In this document: one piece after another, positions 46,771 to 58,476 of the stretch | Numbering within the stretch: position 1 is the first letter of the stretch | Layout: every line of letters starts with the position of its first letter | From: Diphasiastrum complanatum | Taxonomy: Eukaryota; Streptophyta; Lycopodiopsida; Lycopodiales; Lycopodiaceae | Length of the DNA: 64,000 nucleotides | Assembly: GCA_029204225.1 (NCBI GenBank) | Contig: CM055099.1 | Coordinates: forward strand, 67,690,084 to 67,754,083 | Direction of reading: 5' to 3' | The notes under the pieces: model-generated | The model's database searches: none | The model's input: only the letters and a program-made list of their open reading frames with translations | What the model was told of the DNA's origin: nothing | Made by a program: the position numbers and the translations under genes

Positions 46771-48741
46771 CATCCCACCCCTAATGTGTTGAACGACCCA
46801 CTGCAACTCATATTGGACAATGTCACTCCGTTTTGTATTGGCATCTTCGATCATCACTTGGAAAAGCGTAGATCCTTGTTCGGTTACATAAAACCAAGTG
46901 CTTATTGTTGCCAGTCTTTATCACAAAAACTGTTTTTCACAAATTGCCACAGTTTAGCCAGAATGTCTTATTGCTGCATTTGGTTGACATTCTCAAAATT
47001 GGAGAGCTCTCAGCAGCTTCACAACTTCCATGCTCGAGTGCTTTCCATGTGTCTCTTTGTTTTGTCACTTGTATCTTCCATTGACAGTTTCATCTTTGGC
47101 ATATTCTATCTTGTGGGAGGTCTATATCCTCCATTTGCCTCTGGGTGTTTCTGTGGTTATTCTCTCAGTTGAAATTCCAATCTCAAGGAAAACCTTTGAT
47201 CTACAGGTTGCACAAACTTTGATTATCAGTCTCAAGGGGATGGATTCATAAAAAATTGGTGGTAGGAACAGTTTTGGATGGACGGTTTGGTAACGGTAAA
47301 AAAACATGATGAAGGCTTGGTGACAGGGTGAAGGAACTGATAGTTTTACGATTGCAGCCTTGGGCCCTTGCAATGTTGAGCTTTGACCACCACTTGCTGG
47401 GTGAGGAGCTTGTTTTATTTGCAGGTTCACGGTTATCTTCATCTTTCTTTTCTGCAGCTCTTTCTTTTGATCCGTTGCTTTTGGATCTCTTTGGACTTCG
47501 TAGGAGAGGATCCAACTATCATGAAGTTTTTGTCCTTTCCTCCTCAACTTCTTGGATCTTTCTCTTTATTTCTTCTAGCTGCTTTGCCTGCTTTGTAGGT
47601 CTTTTTCAGCTGAACAACCAACATAGGTGGTAGTTGGTCTCCGCAAGACTCATAAAAAACTGGGAATTTCTTAGAAGAACAGTAAACTGATGATAAACAA
47701 ACAAATGGAAGGAAGGGTGGTGGTGACAATGGTAGATGGTGTGGACAATAGACATGCGAATGGGCGTAGAAGTATGGCAAGAGGTTGGTTGAAGAAGGAG
47801 ACTGATTTTTCAATGCTTGTGTTTCTCTTTTTTCGTCATGACTGGAATACTTCTTCTGATTGAGTCTCTTCAAATTACCCATCTGCCTTCTTTAGACTTG
47901 TGACCTTGGCTGTCGATCTTGTTGATGTTGTTGCTGGCAGCGTAACTGCTCCAGTGGATCCAAGCAGATCCACTCTCTCTCCCGCCCCCAAAATCTGTTG
48001 GTGGAGATGTTGTTGCTGGTAACTGTTCATGCTCAAGATTGGATTGGCATGTGGAACATGTAGTTGAAACTCGTTGAACATGCGATTGGACTAAAGATTG
48101 AACAAATTTTAACTAAATTTGTTTTGATCTTGCTGTAGTTGACTCAAAAAATAATATGGCAATGAGATGCAGGAATCAACTCTAATTTGACATGTACTTC
48201 TCATATTTCTCAAAAATTCTAAACTGCTATACAAGGTAATCTGAAGATGGATACATGAATGAAAATGTGTTCGTGAGATGCTCTACAGAAGACTCTCGTG
48301 TAGTCGCAATTTCTCATGCAAAAATCAATCACACACTAGGAATGAAAAAAAACAAGAAAATATACAAACAGTACAGAGAGTGAGAACTGTAGTGTACTTG
48401 TCGAACAAAACTTACATTTATCAACATTGATAATGTACCCTGACAGTTGTAATAGAGTAATGTGACTTAATCTAACATGCCCTTGTCAAAACAAGGTAGG
48501 GTGGCTGACACTAAATCTACCATCATTGATAGCAGATGTTGTAAGATATAGCTTGAGATGCAGGTATGGATGAGGTACTTTTGTTGGACATTGTAGCAGA
48601 TGACGGAATATCGATTTCACTTTCTTTTGACAAGGACTCATTTCATATTGTCTTCTTTCATTATGGAGTTGGTGTATTGTGTGGTATTGTAGAAGTTTGC
48701 TAGAAACTTCTCAAGTGAGCAGCAGGTTGAGCGGTTGGGTG
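46771..48741. other. Interior of the nested insertion, no recognised gene
   Basis: ORFs on both strands (for example 47122-47547 and 47544-47882, minus) show no known motif. Pol domains expected of an autonomous gypsy element are not visible, so the insertion is either non-autonomous or rearranged. Confidence 0.4.
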
Positions 48742-50030
48742 CTATGGTGCTCGTGTGGTTGTTGTGAGAATCCTATCGAGATTCATAACTAACGTGACGG
48801 GCAGGTATGATCTTAGTTGGTTGCTTTGGACAGTGTTTGAAACTGTGTTTTCTGATACAGTCGGGACACTCAGCATGGTACTGGGTCTTAACTGGACAAT
48901 CAACCATGAAGTGGCCAGTTTCACCACAGATGAAACATCTGGTGTGCAATGGCCCTTGTATAACGGCATAGCCACCTTGTATGGCTAATGGTTCTGGACT
49001 TTCCAATGGGTATTCATGATAAGTCAGGGAATGTCCAAATTGTGACAGTTGTTCTTCATATTGTTGGACTGTATGTGCTTGGATAAGCGGATATGAAGGA
49101 CAAGCATCAACATGATGCGTAGCCCGGCAGTGTGGGCACCATATTGTTTTTCGTCTATAAGGTAGCTATGCAGGGTTTGACTGACCAGGCATACTGCTTT
49201 GGATGGACTTCAGGGTAGCTTGAAATTCATTGGTAAGTTTCTCCATCTGTAGTTGGTATTGCTTATTGAACAACTCCAACTGGGATTTCCAAAGTTGATC
49301 TCAGGTATCCTCAATCGGCTTCGACGCATGGAGAGGAGCACGTACCTCATCTTTCCCTGGATTCGTCAACATCTGATCCTTCGTCTTCTTCCTTGATGGC
49401 ATTAGACATAGCTAACTTTAGGCTCATATATTCATCATTGGATTTAAGGTCGCGTCTCATCCATCTTGGAAGGCCGGCTAAAAACCAGATGATGAGCATC
49501 TGTTTGGAAGACTGTTCTTGGACTTGACTTTTGAGGCATTTGAAATGCTCAATATAGTCTTGTACTCGTTTATCTTTTGTCATTTTGATGTTACTCAATT
49601 CGACAAAAGGACTCTCTATCAAACGAAAGGGCTTAAAACGCTTGAAAAAGGACTCTTTCACGATCAAGGTTGAAAAACCAATCATGTGCTTTTGCGATCA
49701 TGGTCATTAAAAATAGTTGGACCATAGCATCGGGAGATGTTTCGCCATACACATCACATGCATTCTCAAAGATTTGCAAAAATCTTTGAGGGTCCAAACT
49801 ACCGCCAAACTTTGGTAGATCTAGCTTGGGTGTACATCTCTCATGATGAGCATTGTGGGTAGCAGAGACTCCATTAAGGTTGGTTCTGGCCTGTGAGGGT
49901 TCAACACCATAGAATTGGGGTCGTGCGTGTGAGGACTCGACTCTATCAAGTTCTTGTCCCTCGAATGGGTTTGTGGATGGCTCTTGGAGTTCGGCCCACA
50001 TTCGGTAGAACCTATGGTGTCTAATTTGTT
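48742..50030 (-). pseudogene. Gypsy-type gag with CCHC zinc knuckle
   Basis: Frame 50001-49633 contains LDLPKFGGSLDPQRFLQIFENA and AKAHDWFFNL. Frame 49685-49347 continues with FKRFKPFRL, DKRVQDYIEHFKCLKSQ and FLAGLPRWMRRDL, together a retrotransposon gag of the Ty3/gypsy kind. Frame 49006-48773 adds the zinc knuckle CFICGETGHFMVDC (CX2CX4HX4C) and a further Cys/His cluster (CPDCIRKHSFKHC). The frames are separated by shifts. It is located upstream of LTR D2 on the same strand and probably belongs to that element. Confidence 0.75.
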
Positions 50031-50159
50031 CAGCTACAGGGGACCTGACCTTGTATGGATAATCGTCTGGAATTTTAGAAACTGGTATGAGTTTTTTTAT
50101 TGTTTTGGATTTTCTGAGTTTTTTGCGATCAAATGCGGGGTTTGTTGAATGCGATCTAT

Positions 50160-50400
50160 GACGATGGAGTGCAGTGGCTACGATGAATGCGGTTTTAGTG
50201 GTTTCAACGGGTATATGCAGTGGCTATGGTTACAAGTGGTTATGATGGGTGATGGCGGTGTCAACAGTCGATTACGGTTGTAGCAGGCAATTGCGGTTGT
50301 AGCGGACAATTGCGGTTGCAGCGGACAATTGCGGTTTGTAGCGGTGGTTGCAGTTGCAGTGGGTGATTGCGGTTGCGACAGTCGATTGCGATGTCAATCA
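50160..50400. repeat. Degenerate GCGGTTG-type minisatellite
   Basis: Imperfect repeats of GCGGTTGTAGCGGACAATT and related 17-21 bp units, clearest at 50270-50390. No ORF runs through them. Confidence 0.75.
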
Positions 50401-50479
50401 GATTGTTTCCATAGCTGCACACCACCCCTTGTGTTCTTTTGCTTCGTTAAAAGTTTCAGGTTCTTGAGCCATTAACATG

Positions 50480-51667
50480 GATCCCATCAAGGCTAGATTC
50501 GAGTTGGAGGTTTTCGATTTCCGCTTGATCTCCTAGGTTCTCCTTGCTCACTTGATTTGGGAGTATCTCTCTTATTAGCATCACTTGTTATTGACAAGTA
50601 CCACTTAGGCACTCTCCTAGGAGTCTCATTATTAACCCTGTCTTTCTACATTGGCTCTCCCATATCGACATCAACTTCTTCCTTCACCTGTACTTTGGCT
50701 TTATCATCAAAAGAATCAATTGTCAATTTCATTTGTTCATTTTGACCCATCTCATCAAAAGTAGCATCTCTGAAAATCATGATCTTTTGTGCATCTATGT
50801 CATACATCCTGTATGCCTTGGCTTTTTCATCATATCCAAGGAAAATACACTTAACAACTTTTGTAGTGAGTTTCTTTCATTTTTCATCAGGCACATGAGC
50901 GTAAGCATCACAACCAAATACTCATAAATGAGAAACATTAGGTTTATTTCTAGTAAAAGCTTCATTAGGTGTCTTACCCTCCATGGACTTCATAGGACAC
51001 CGATTCAAGATATGAGTAGCTGTGTTGCATGCTTCTACCGAAAAGGTATTTGGCAAATCCTTGCCCTTAGGCATTGCCCTAGCCATCTCCACAATGGATC
51101 TGTTCTTCCGTTCTGCAACTCCATTCTGCTATTGTGAATAGGGTGCAGTAGTTTGCCTCTTGATCTCCTGATCTTTGCAAAAATATATAAACTCCGTTGA
51201 AAAATACTCACCGCCACCATCTGACCTGAGAGTCTTAATATAATAACCTGTTTGTTTGTCAACTAGAGCCTTGAACTCTCTAAACTTGGCAAAAGCATCA
51301 GATTTCTTGCATATGAAATAAATCCAAATATGTCTAATGTAGTCATCAATGAACATGATGAAATAGTAACAACCACTAATGAACCCAGTTTGTATTGGTC
51401 CACACAGATCACTATGAATAAGATCAAGAATGTCATTGGATCTTCTTGCTCTACCTTTGGGAAATCTCTCTCTCTATGATGTTTTTCCAAAATGCAACCC
51501 TCACAATTTTTTCCTTCAAAAGAGATATCAGACAATATAACAACTAAATCACCTCTTTTAAGGATTTGCAAGCTTTGAGCAATAATATGACCAAACCTTT
51601 GATGCCAAAGATCACTTCGACTATCGACAATACTTACCATAGCTTGAGTAAAAGATCTCGCATTCAA
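50480..51667 (-). pseudogene. C integrase
   Basis: From 51667 the frames give SDLWHQRFGHI (zinc HHCC start) and CEGCILEKHH, then FIDDYIRHIWIYF (first core Asp), LRSDGGGEYFS (second Asp) and QNGVAERKN (catalytic Glu), and finally the C-terminal IFLGYDEKAKAYRMYD. There are frameshifts at several places and a stop just before QNGVAERKN. The core DDE residues are all still visible. Confidence 0.85.
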
Positions 51668-51676
51668 TTTGTAGAG

Positions 51677-52020
51677 TCAATTCCCGTTGACTCTAGCTCC
51701 TATAGCAATCACTTTGTAGTGATTCTTGATATCCTTTATGAGACATTTGTCGCTATCAAACTCAACCTTGAGTTGTTGATTAGCCATCGTCCCAACAAAT
51801 AGTAAATTGTTGGCTAAACCAGGAACATATTGCACATTACTTATTCGCTTTATCATCCCACTGGCTAGCTTCACTGGTATCACTCCAAATCCTTTCACGG
51901 GTAGTAATTGACCATCAGCTTGTCCAACTTCATCACCATTGTGGATTTTCTTGAATTTTGAAACCACTCCTTTCTCAAAGTCATGTGCTTGGACGCTCCA
52001 TTGTCGATGTGCCAGGTATC
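51677..52020 (-). pseudogene. C protease region
   Basis: TWHIDNGASKHMT carries DNGA where copia proteases have D(S/T)GA, so the active site seems damaged. The following frame includes ISNVQYVPGLANNLLFVG, the usual segment between protease and integrase. Confidence 0.75.
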
Positions 52021-52159
52021 CTTTGCTTTGTCACTTGTCATTAGCGCCGTAATGAACAAGTTTGAGCTTTCACCTGTATCATCTTCATATTGATCATCAT
52101 CGTATTGATGTTGATCAACGTAGTTGTCTTCATAATGATCAGCATAATTGCCCGCTTGT

Positions 52160-53040
52160 CATTTGTCTTTTCTTTGTGCTATCTCCTTTTGTTTCTTGAA
52201 GCATTCACACTCCCAATGGCCAGGTTTGTTGCAATACCTACAATTTCCAAGTTTATTTTGCCTAGAATAGCCACGTCATTGACCTCGACCTTGATTCCAA
52301 TTGCCTCAATTCAGACTATCATTGGCTTGCTCATGAAATTGTTGAAATGATTCCCGGCTTGAGTTTTCTCCTCTCGATTGATACCTTGCACGACCAAATC
52401 TTCTGCCTTTTCCTTTAACTACAAGAGCTTGATCATAGCCCTTGTTACGATGACTCAAGTTCTCTTGACGTTGCTCTTCCTGCAAAAGCCATCCACTTAG
52501 CTCTTCATAGGTTGGAAGATTCTCCTGTGTGGCAATGCTTGTCACAAACATCTAACGTGACTCATTCAAGCTGTTCAATGTCAATTAAATGATCTCACGA
52601 TTCTGTACTCGCTCTCCAATGACAGCTAGTTGATCCCTTTACCTTCAATTGGTGATCGGCAATAGTTGCACCATCATCCATCCGTAATGTGTGCAGCTTC
52701 GTCTTCAGGAATAGCACACGAGATGTGTTTGTAGTCTCAAACAATGCCTTCAACGTATTCTACGTTTTTTTCGGTCCTTTCGAATCCGAAATATAGGAAT
52801 GATAGCATCTCTAACTGACAAGTTGATAACATTCTGTGCTTTCTGTTTCCTCTTGTCAAATGCCCGTTGATCTTCTTCAATCTCTGGCCTTGTCTCCTCA
52901 CCTGTCACGATCTCCCATAGCTCCTTTTCCATTAGAATGTTCTTCAGTTTGAATTTCCAAACTGCATAGTTGTTGGCTCCTTCCAATTTGCTCCACTCAT
53001 TGAGAACGCTTTCGCTTAACGTTGCAATAACTGCACTTAG
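52160..53040 (-). pseudogene. C gag with CCHC zinc knuckle
   Basis: The N-terminal part (52986-52750) has NYAVWKFKLKNILMEKELW, typical of copia gag. A middle part with shifts leads to frame 52551-52306 (YEELSGWLLQEEQRQ, then an Arg/Gly-rich stretch) and to the knuckle CRYCNKPGHWECEC near 52220. Confidence 0.8.
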
Positions 53041-55001
53041 ATGACTCCGGATTGCAAAAATGATTGCAAAAATGAAAATTTTATTGCAAAATTGACAAAT
53101 GACATACTAGACCACTTTCCAATCCGAGCTATGGATTGAAAGCTATGCCAAATTGAAGATTTTAGCCTTAATCACAACTGCCCCCATCTGAAAAATGGCA
53201 ATTATTGCCAAACTGCCATTTTTGAAAATTTCCTCCACAATGCACAGATCTCCAATTCCAAAAATTTTTATATCAACGCATAGCCCTTTGTACTAGTATA
53301 GCTCCTGTCTAATCAGATCCCAAAAATAGTCTCTCCAGCTAGGTCAAAACATCACTATGTTTTCTGCTTACTTAAAAAAATACATAGTGGACAGAGCCCC
53401 AAAGAGGAAGGGACAGTTCTCAGCTTAAGGTCACAACAGTTGGGACCCTTCAAGATGAAATTTTTTAATGAAGAGTTAATATTTTTGCCCTTTAGTCATT
53501 TGGTAACTGAACTTTAAACGCTTCAAATTTTTAAAAATTGAAGTTTAAGGGCCCAACGAATGCTGGCCGTCGATCTGCATCCAAGATTGGCATTAGATAA
53601 AATTTGAACACAAAAGGGGCCTTTCACAAAGATATTTTTTTTTTCTCAAAAGTTTCTTTCACATGGTCCAATCAAAACACTCACATTTGAAATCTACGTA
53701 ACGTAGCTCCTTCAAATTGATTTTCTTTTCTTTTTAAAAGAACTATAATTTTGTGTCGAAGGCAGCCCGTAAATAAGCCATTTTATCTATAGTATAGTAT
53801 GCAACTCAGCAAAAAAATCATAACTTTTGAAGGACAACTCGGATTGAGATGATTTTGGGGCCATTAGAAAGCCCTCGACGAGAGCTTTTCAATGACATCA
53901 AGATAACCCGATTCTGACCTACGGTGAAGAAGTTATGGCCAGTCAAAGACTTGGTTGGTCAACACTTGGTCAACCTGATATCTCTTTAAAGCGCAGTGGA
54001 CGAATTTGACCGGCTCTCATCGAGGGCTTTCTAATGGCACCGTAACCGTCTCAATCTGAGTTGTCGTTCAAAAGTTATGATTTTTTTCAGCCGCAGACTA
54101 TACTATGCACATAATAGCTAACCATCGAAGACTGTGTGGGCAGAACTGTGAGAAAAAAAGCTTTTATTTTAGTATTTTACATTGCCAAAAAATTGTCATC
54201 CTACGTGGCAATCCTTATAGGGCCCTTTCCAAGGCCAAATTTTCTCTAATGACGTTCTACACCGTTGAACTATCCTAATCAAAATCCGACAACATGGAGC
54301 AATTTGGAGAGATGAATCAAGTTCTTGGAGACACAAAACACTCTTTTACGCTATGTAGCCAGTCCAACTAGGAGCGTGAACAGCCCGCGACCATAGAGGA
54401 AAAGCTAGATTTCCTCCATCGATTCTCCACCATTTTTCACAAAAATTGATGCATTTTGAGCGCCCTCTGATTGCGCCCCACCACGAGCTGACAGATCTGA
54501 AAAACTCGCCTCCAACGATGCACCCTGCACGTTTTTCAAGATGATTGTAGTTTTTGGCAGATTTGCCTTCTTTCTAGCTTTTCTCATAGCCTGCTCAATG
54601 CTTCTTCAAGATGATTGTTGCTCCTAGGTCACCCTCCTGTAAGTTGAATACAGTGATTTGCCTCACTTCACATGATCTAAAAATGATGCAAGTAGACTTG
54701 TCACTACTTCACACTCTCTCACTACAACTTAAGCTGCAAAATGCTCAAATGTTCACCAAACTGATCCCAGTCAGTTGCCAATGGTTTCCCCACTGTATTT
54801 GCCTCCTTATCCTTTGAATAAACTCTTCAAAGAGTGTTCAAGCACTTCCTACCATGTTTCAATGCCTACAATCTGCTCAAGAGACTATTTTCATCAACAT
54901 TGTAAGTTTTCTTGCTTTCACCTCTTGTGAAGGACCATTTCACCTTAGTACGGAGCCAATGACAAGCCGAACCCAGTAGTCAGGCACTCAGGATCAGAGG
55001 A
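53041..55001. other. Leader region of C, non-coding
   Basis: Nearly 2 kb between the gag start and the primer site, unusually long for a copia leader. It contains a partial MITE E-like block (about 53600-53710) and the inverted repeat at 53788-54108, so part of it is probably inserted DNA. No convincing ORF. Confidence 0.5.
53788..54108. repeat. Foldback element with ~95-bp inverted arms
   Basis: Arms 53788-53884 and 54014-54108 are reverse complements at roughly 85% of positions. Shared blocks include AAAATCATAACTTTTGAA and CCATTAGAAAGCCCTCGA. The 130-bp centre has no ORF. This layout fits a foldback or MITE-type element. Confidence 0.75.
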
Positions 55002-55013
55002 GCTCTGATACCA
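55002..55013 (-). promoter_or_regulatory. Primer binding site of C
   Basis: GCTCTGATACCA on the plus strand, immediately before the 5' LTR start TGTCAATGATC. Confidence 0.85.
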
Positions 55014-55255
55014 TGTCAATGATCTGATAAGCACTATCAATCATTCATCATAAGCAATCAACACAAGAAAGAGGAAGAACACACAATCACTGTATATATC
55101 ACTAACTGAGAATCATGTGTAACCTTGAAATAGAGAGAGAGAGAAACAACTAGGGGTTGACTACTAAACTAGCCTAGTACAGCTAATTATAGGTGATAAC
55201 AGCTGGCAACAATAACGTAAACAATAAACTATAAGTTTATCATTGCTTTCTAACA
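55014..55255 (-). repeat. 5' LTR of C (242 bp)
   Basis: TG..CA ends, the same sequence as 43921-44156 with a few substitutions and small indels. Confidence 0.85.
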
Positions 55256-55260
55256 CTATC

Positions 55261-55487
55261 GTGCCGCGATGATGGGTGACCTAAGCATGGACTACGTCAA
55301 AGTGATTGATCGGTGCAAATAAGTGCTTCCTACCGCACAATATTGATTTCAATACTACCCGCCTAGAGTTCATGGAGAAGGTGCAGTACCACTTAATCAA
55401 AGTACGACGTGAGGCCAATCAAAGCCTAAACTGAATAAATCTCGCGAGGTGTTGTGGGACCGCCACCAGTTCTGGTGGGGGATACTG
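55261..55487 (+). pseudogene. Continuation of the element interrupted by C
   Basis: One plus-strand frame is open around CFLPHNIDFNTTRLEFME and KVRREANQSLN. It ends shortly before a purine-rich GGTGGGGGATAC. It should join to the DNA left of 43916 once C is removed. The family is not recognised. Confidence 0.35.
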
Positions 55488-56279
55488 TTGGAGGGTTGGT
55501 GGATATCGAGGCAACCCTAACCCTAGCTAATAAGTGAGAGGGATTTGGCACCCTGTGTGTATAAGTCCAACCCGATGATCATATAGTTGATTAATTAGGA
55601 AGTTAATAAAAAGACTTTAGGCCTTTTTGCGGGACTTTTAATGTCGCGGGCTTAAATGTCAAGTTAGTGAACAATATAGGGGTTCCCACCAAATTTCAAT
55701 TTCAAATTGGTTCCCTCCAATTATTGAATTAGTTCCCACTCTTTATAAAACTTGAATAGTTAGGGAGGTAGGAATTAGCCAATAGGAATTGGGGCACTAA
55801 TCTCCTCAATTTCCTATATAAGTAGCAATTTCGAATGATAGTACATATTTCTATCTTCTTTTCAATACTAGTAGATTGGCTATCTTATGGAATCGATTTG
55901 TGAATGTCCTTGCTCTTTTTCACTTTTCCTCCATCTCTCATGTTTTCTTTGTATTTGCTAATTGTTGGATCTGAAGCTTATTGGGATTATTATTTCTTAT
56001 GCTTTTTGTGAGAGAGAAAGGAAGAGAGAGAAAGAGTAAGCTATCATCATTGTGGATTTAGGGTTAATGGTTGTAGGATTAATTGATAGTGTTAATGGAT
56101 GTAGGGTTAATGCGTAGTGTTACTGGATCTTAGTGTAATTGTGGATCATCTATGCATGCTGGATTTGATTTATGTTATCGCTCTCATGGGATCGAACCTC
56201 CGCGTGACAACTAACTTCATCTCCTTGATGCTTGTGTGCTTGGATATTGGCTTGAGGATAGAATAGGAAATAAAGCCAC

Positions 56280-56375
<96 letters not shown>
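55488..56375 (+). repeat. Possible 3' LTR with long GA run
   Basis: Starts TGTTGGAGGGTTGG directly after a purine tract. AATTTCCTATATAAGTAGC near 55810 looks like a TATA region and fits an LTR promoter. A 93-bp GA microsatellite lies at 56283-56375. The right boundary is unclear. Confidence 0.4.
56283..56375. repeat. (GA)n microsatellite
   Basis: Uninterrupted GA run followed at once by TGTTGGATTTC, which resembles the LTR start at 26186. Confidence 0.97.
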
Positions 56376-56377
<2 letters not shown>

Positions 56378-57131
56378 TTGGATTTCTATCCTCTCCATCC
56401 ATATCTCTCTGCTAATCTAGATCTATTCACTAGCTGTTGTAAATACTTGTACAGTCGCATACTCTGCAAAAATACACTTGTTTTCTGACAGTTTGCAGAA
56501 ATACAAAGGAATAGATGACAGTGTCCTGACGACTCAACCGACAATGACTATTTGGCCATCCTTCGATTATTTGGACTACTCCGACTATTCGTCGGTCACA
56601 TCTACTCAACCGACACCAACTACTCGTCACCCGACATCGACAATTCGATTTCACCAATTACTCATATGTCAATAACAGCTCCAAAAGTCGACTCGAACAA
56701 TCGGCGGCTCATCAGTACATTCATCACGATCGGACAAAATCAAATATCATTAGAAGACAACTACCAACAACACGTAGTGCCTTGATCCTATATGTCATGC
56801 TGAATGTTCATTTTATTCATATCCAGATTGTTTTTTGCTTGCATATAAACTTATTCGTAGGTTAAGTTGTATTCATATGACTGATAGCATGCGTCGATTT
56901 GTCGCCTTAGTTTCCGCACCTAATAAGCTTCCTCAAAGCTAAATCTAAAATCAAGATAATTTGTGCATGGCTATGGAATCGATTATATCGATCCAGTGAC
57001 TTCAAAGTTGTGATCAAGTAGGACATACTTCGGTCTAAATTTGATATACGTAGTTGCATGTACCGGGGATTCCGCGTGCCCACCGCTCTCTTCCGTTGTG
57101 TCGCGCCGATATCCCAACAAGAGAGCGGGGG

Positions 57132-57134
<3 letters not shown>
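56376..57134. other. LTR-like debris, no gene
   Basis: TGTTGGATTTCTATCC at 56376 resembles the LTR start at 26186. Between 56525 and 56700 short blocks such as CAACCGACA, ACTACTCGTC and GACTATTCGTCGG recur. Nothing codes convincingly. Confidence 0.35.

Positions 57135-57192
<58 letters not shown>
57135..57192. repeat. (GA)n microsatellite
   Basis: About 29 GA units, followed to 57330 by interrupted GAGAG-rich DNA. Confidence 0.95.
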
Positions 57193-57194
<2 letters not shown>

Positions 57195-57339
57195 TGGAGA
57201 GGAGAGAGAGTGCAGGAGAGAGAGAGGGAGAGACAGTGGATCAAGGAGAAAGAGAGGCCTAAAAAAATCAGCACACTAGAGAGGAGAGAGAGGGAGAGAC
57301 ATTGCATCTGAGAGAGAGAGAGAGAGGTCAGCCGAATGT

Positions 57340-57490
57340 CAATTACGTGAGATAATGGTCCATTGGTCGGACCATTACCACAAATAATCCGGCCTTCCGA
57401 GAGCTCATGGCGTCCGTCACTCGTTGTCAGATCCCGAATTATTTATGGTAATGGCCCTCCCAATGGCCATTACCTACTACGTAATGGATA
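57340..57490. repeat. Short inverted repeat (foldback/MITE-like)
   Basis: CCATTACCACAAATAATCCGG on the left pairs with CCGAATTATTTATGGTAATGG on the right with few mismatches. Further AATGG/CCATT blocks lie outside. Total about 150 bp, no ORF. Confidence 0.55.
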
Positions 57491-58283
57491 CTTTGTGACT
57501 AGTTTGCCCGGTTTTTGAATAGCTTCAAAAGTAGAACATGCATCTGTTTGCTTTTAAAAGAATTTGCTGCTCATTCCCGCGTGAGGCGTCAGCACCAGGC
57601 AACCGTGTGGCATCAGAGTGGTTGAAAAAAGTCAAAATGCTCATTATGCTTCATAATGAGCATGTAGAAATTTTTGGGGAGCGTAAACCGCACCACCAGA
57701 GCGCTGGGCGCAGGCCATTCTGCCCGGTTCCGCTTTCTAAAATTTAGGCTCGGTCACTCCAGGCCTCGCCTAAATTTTTTTTTCTCGAAATCCTTAAATC
57801 CTTACCGGGCAGGCCATTTCATAGTACATAAAAGGATGAAAACTATTGTTGATTTTAAACGAGGTTCAAGAAACCACTATCGAACTTATAGCTTGCGAAC
57901 AACTGATTTGTTTGGCCTTTTCGCGTTCCGTCCCAATCAGCCACTTTAGCAGTCGCCATCTGACCGCGGCATTTTCATAGGCATTCACTTCCCTTTCTGT
58001 TTTGGCGATGGCGGGGTAAATCACATGTTACACTAATATTTAGAGGTTGTTTAAGGCCGTTTCACTCTATAACCTTTCTTCACGCACACATATCTCTGTC
58101 TGATCTCTCTCGTTTCGAGCTTCGACTTAGACCTATATCTTATTGTTTTATAGAATTTCTCTCTAAGTACTTGCTTTCACGCTCTCGTCAACTTTCATGC
58201 TTGCTTTTGTAATCTGCAAAAGTTATTTATGCTGTGAAAGGGTTAGCCATGCATTTTTCTCATTGTATGCTGTTTCCTTTCAG
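57491..58283. other. Upstream region of the zinc finger gene
   Basis: No ORF that I support. 58078-58200 is CT-rich (ATCTCTGTCTGATCTCTCTCG) and may be the transcribed leader; CTTTCAG at 58277-58283 is a good splice acceptor. Any promoter would be to its left, but no clear TATA box is visible. Confidence 0.4.
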
Positions 58284-58476
58284 GTTCGATCCATCGGCTA
58301 CAGCTAGGAAACTTGCCGAAAATCGCTCATCAAGTACGTTGTTCTTTCTGTAAAATCCTCGAGCTTGTTCCTTACATCATGTGATTTTGTTGCATTGAAG
58401 TTGCGTGCCTTTGATTCCTTCATAGTTCATTTCTAACATATTTACATCAGGTTGTATGCAGTAAACGTGGCACTCC
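58284..58476 (+). other. Probable 5' UTR exons of the zinc finger gene
   Basis: Two short non-coding exons can be drawn. The first (58284-58333) lies between CTTTCAG and AA|GTACGT. The second starts at 58451 after TTTACATCAG and runs to the start codon. An in-frame TAA 15 bases before the ATG supports non-coding status. Confidence 0.5.

Larger units (their letters stand above)
43921..55255 (-). mobile_element. C: 11.3-kb copia element with matching LTRs and a nested insertion
   Basis: The 3' LTR (43921-44156) and 5' LTR (55014-55255) are nearly the same sequence and end in CTTTCTAACA. They are flanked by CTATT (43916-43920) and CTATC (55256-55260), a likely 5-bp target duplication with one change. 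The primer site is at 55002-55013 and a purine tract lies next to 44157. The interior carries gag, protease, integrase, RT and RNase H in copia order on the minus strand, all decayed. The RT start and the integrase end are separated by foreign DNA (about 45648-50480). Confidence 0.8.

Noticed and set aside
47122-47882. Minus-strand ORFs of 112-141 codons as host genes
   Set aside because: They overlap one another, have no recognisable domain and lie inside the nested gypsy-like insertion.
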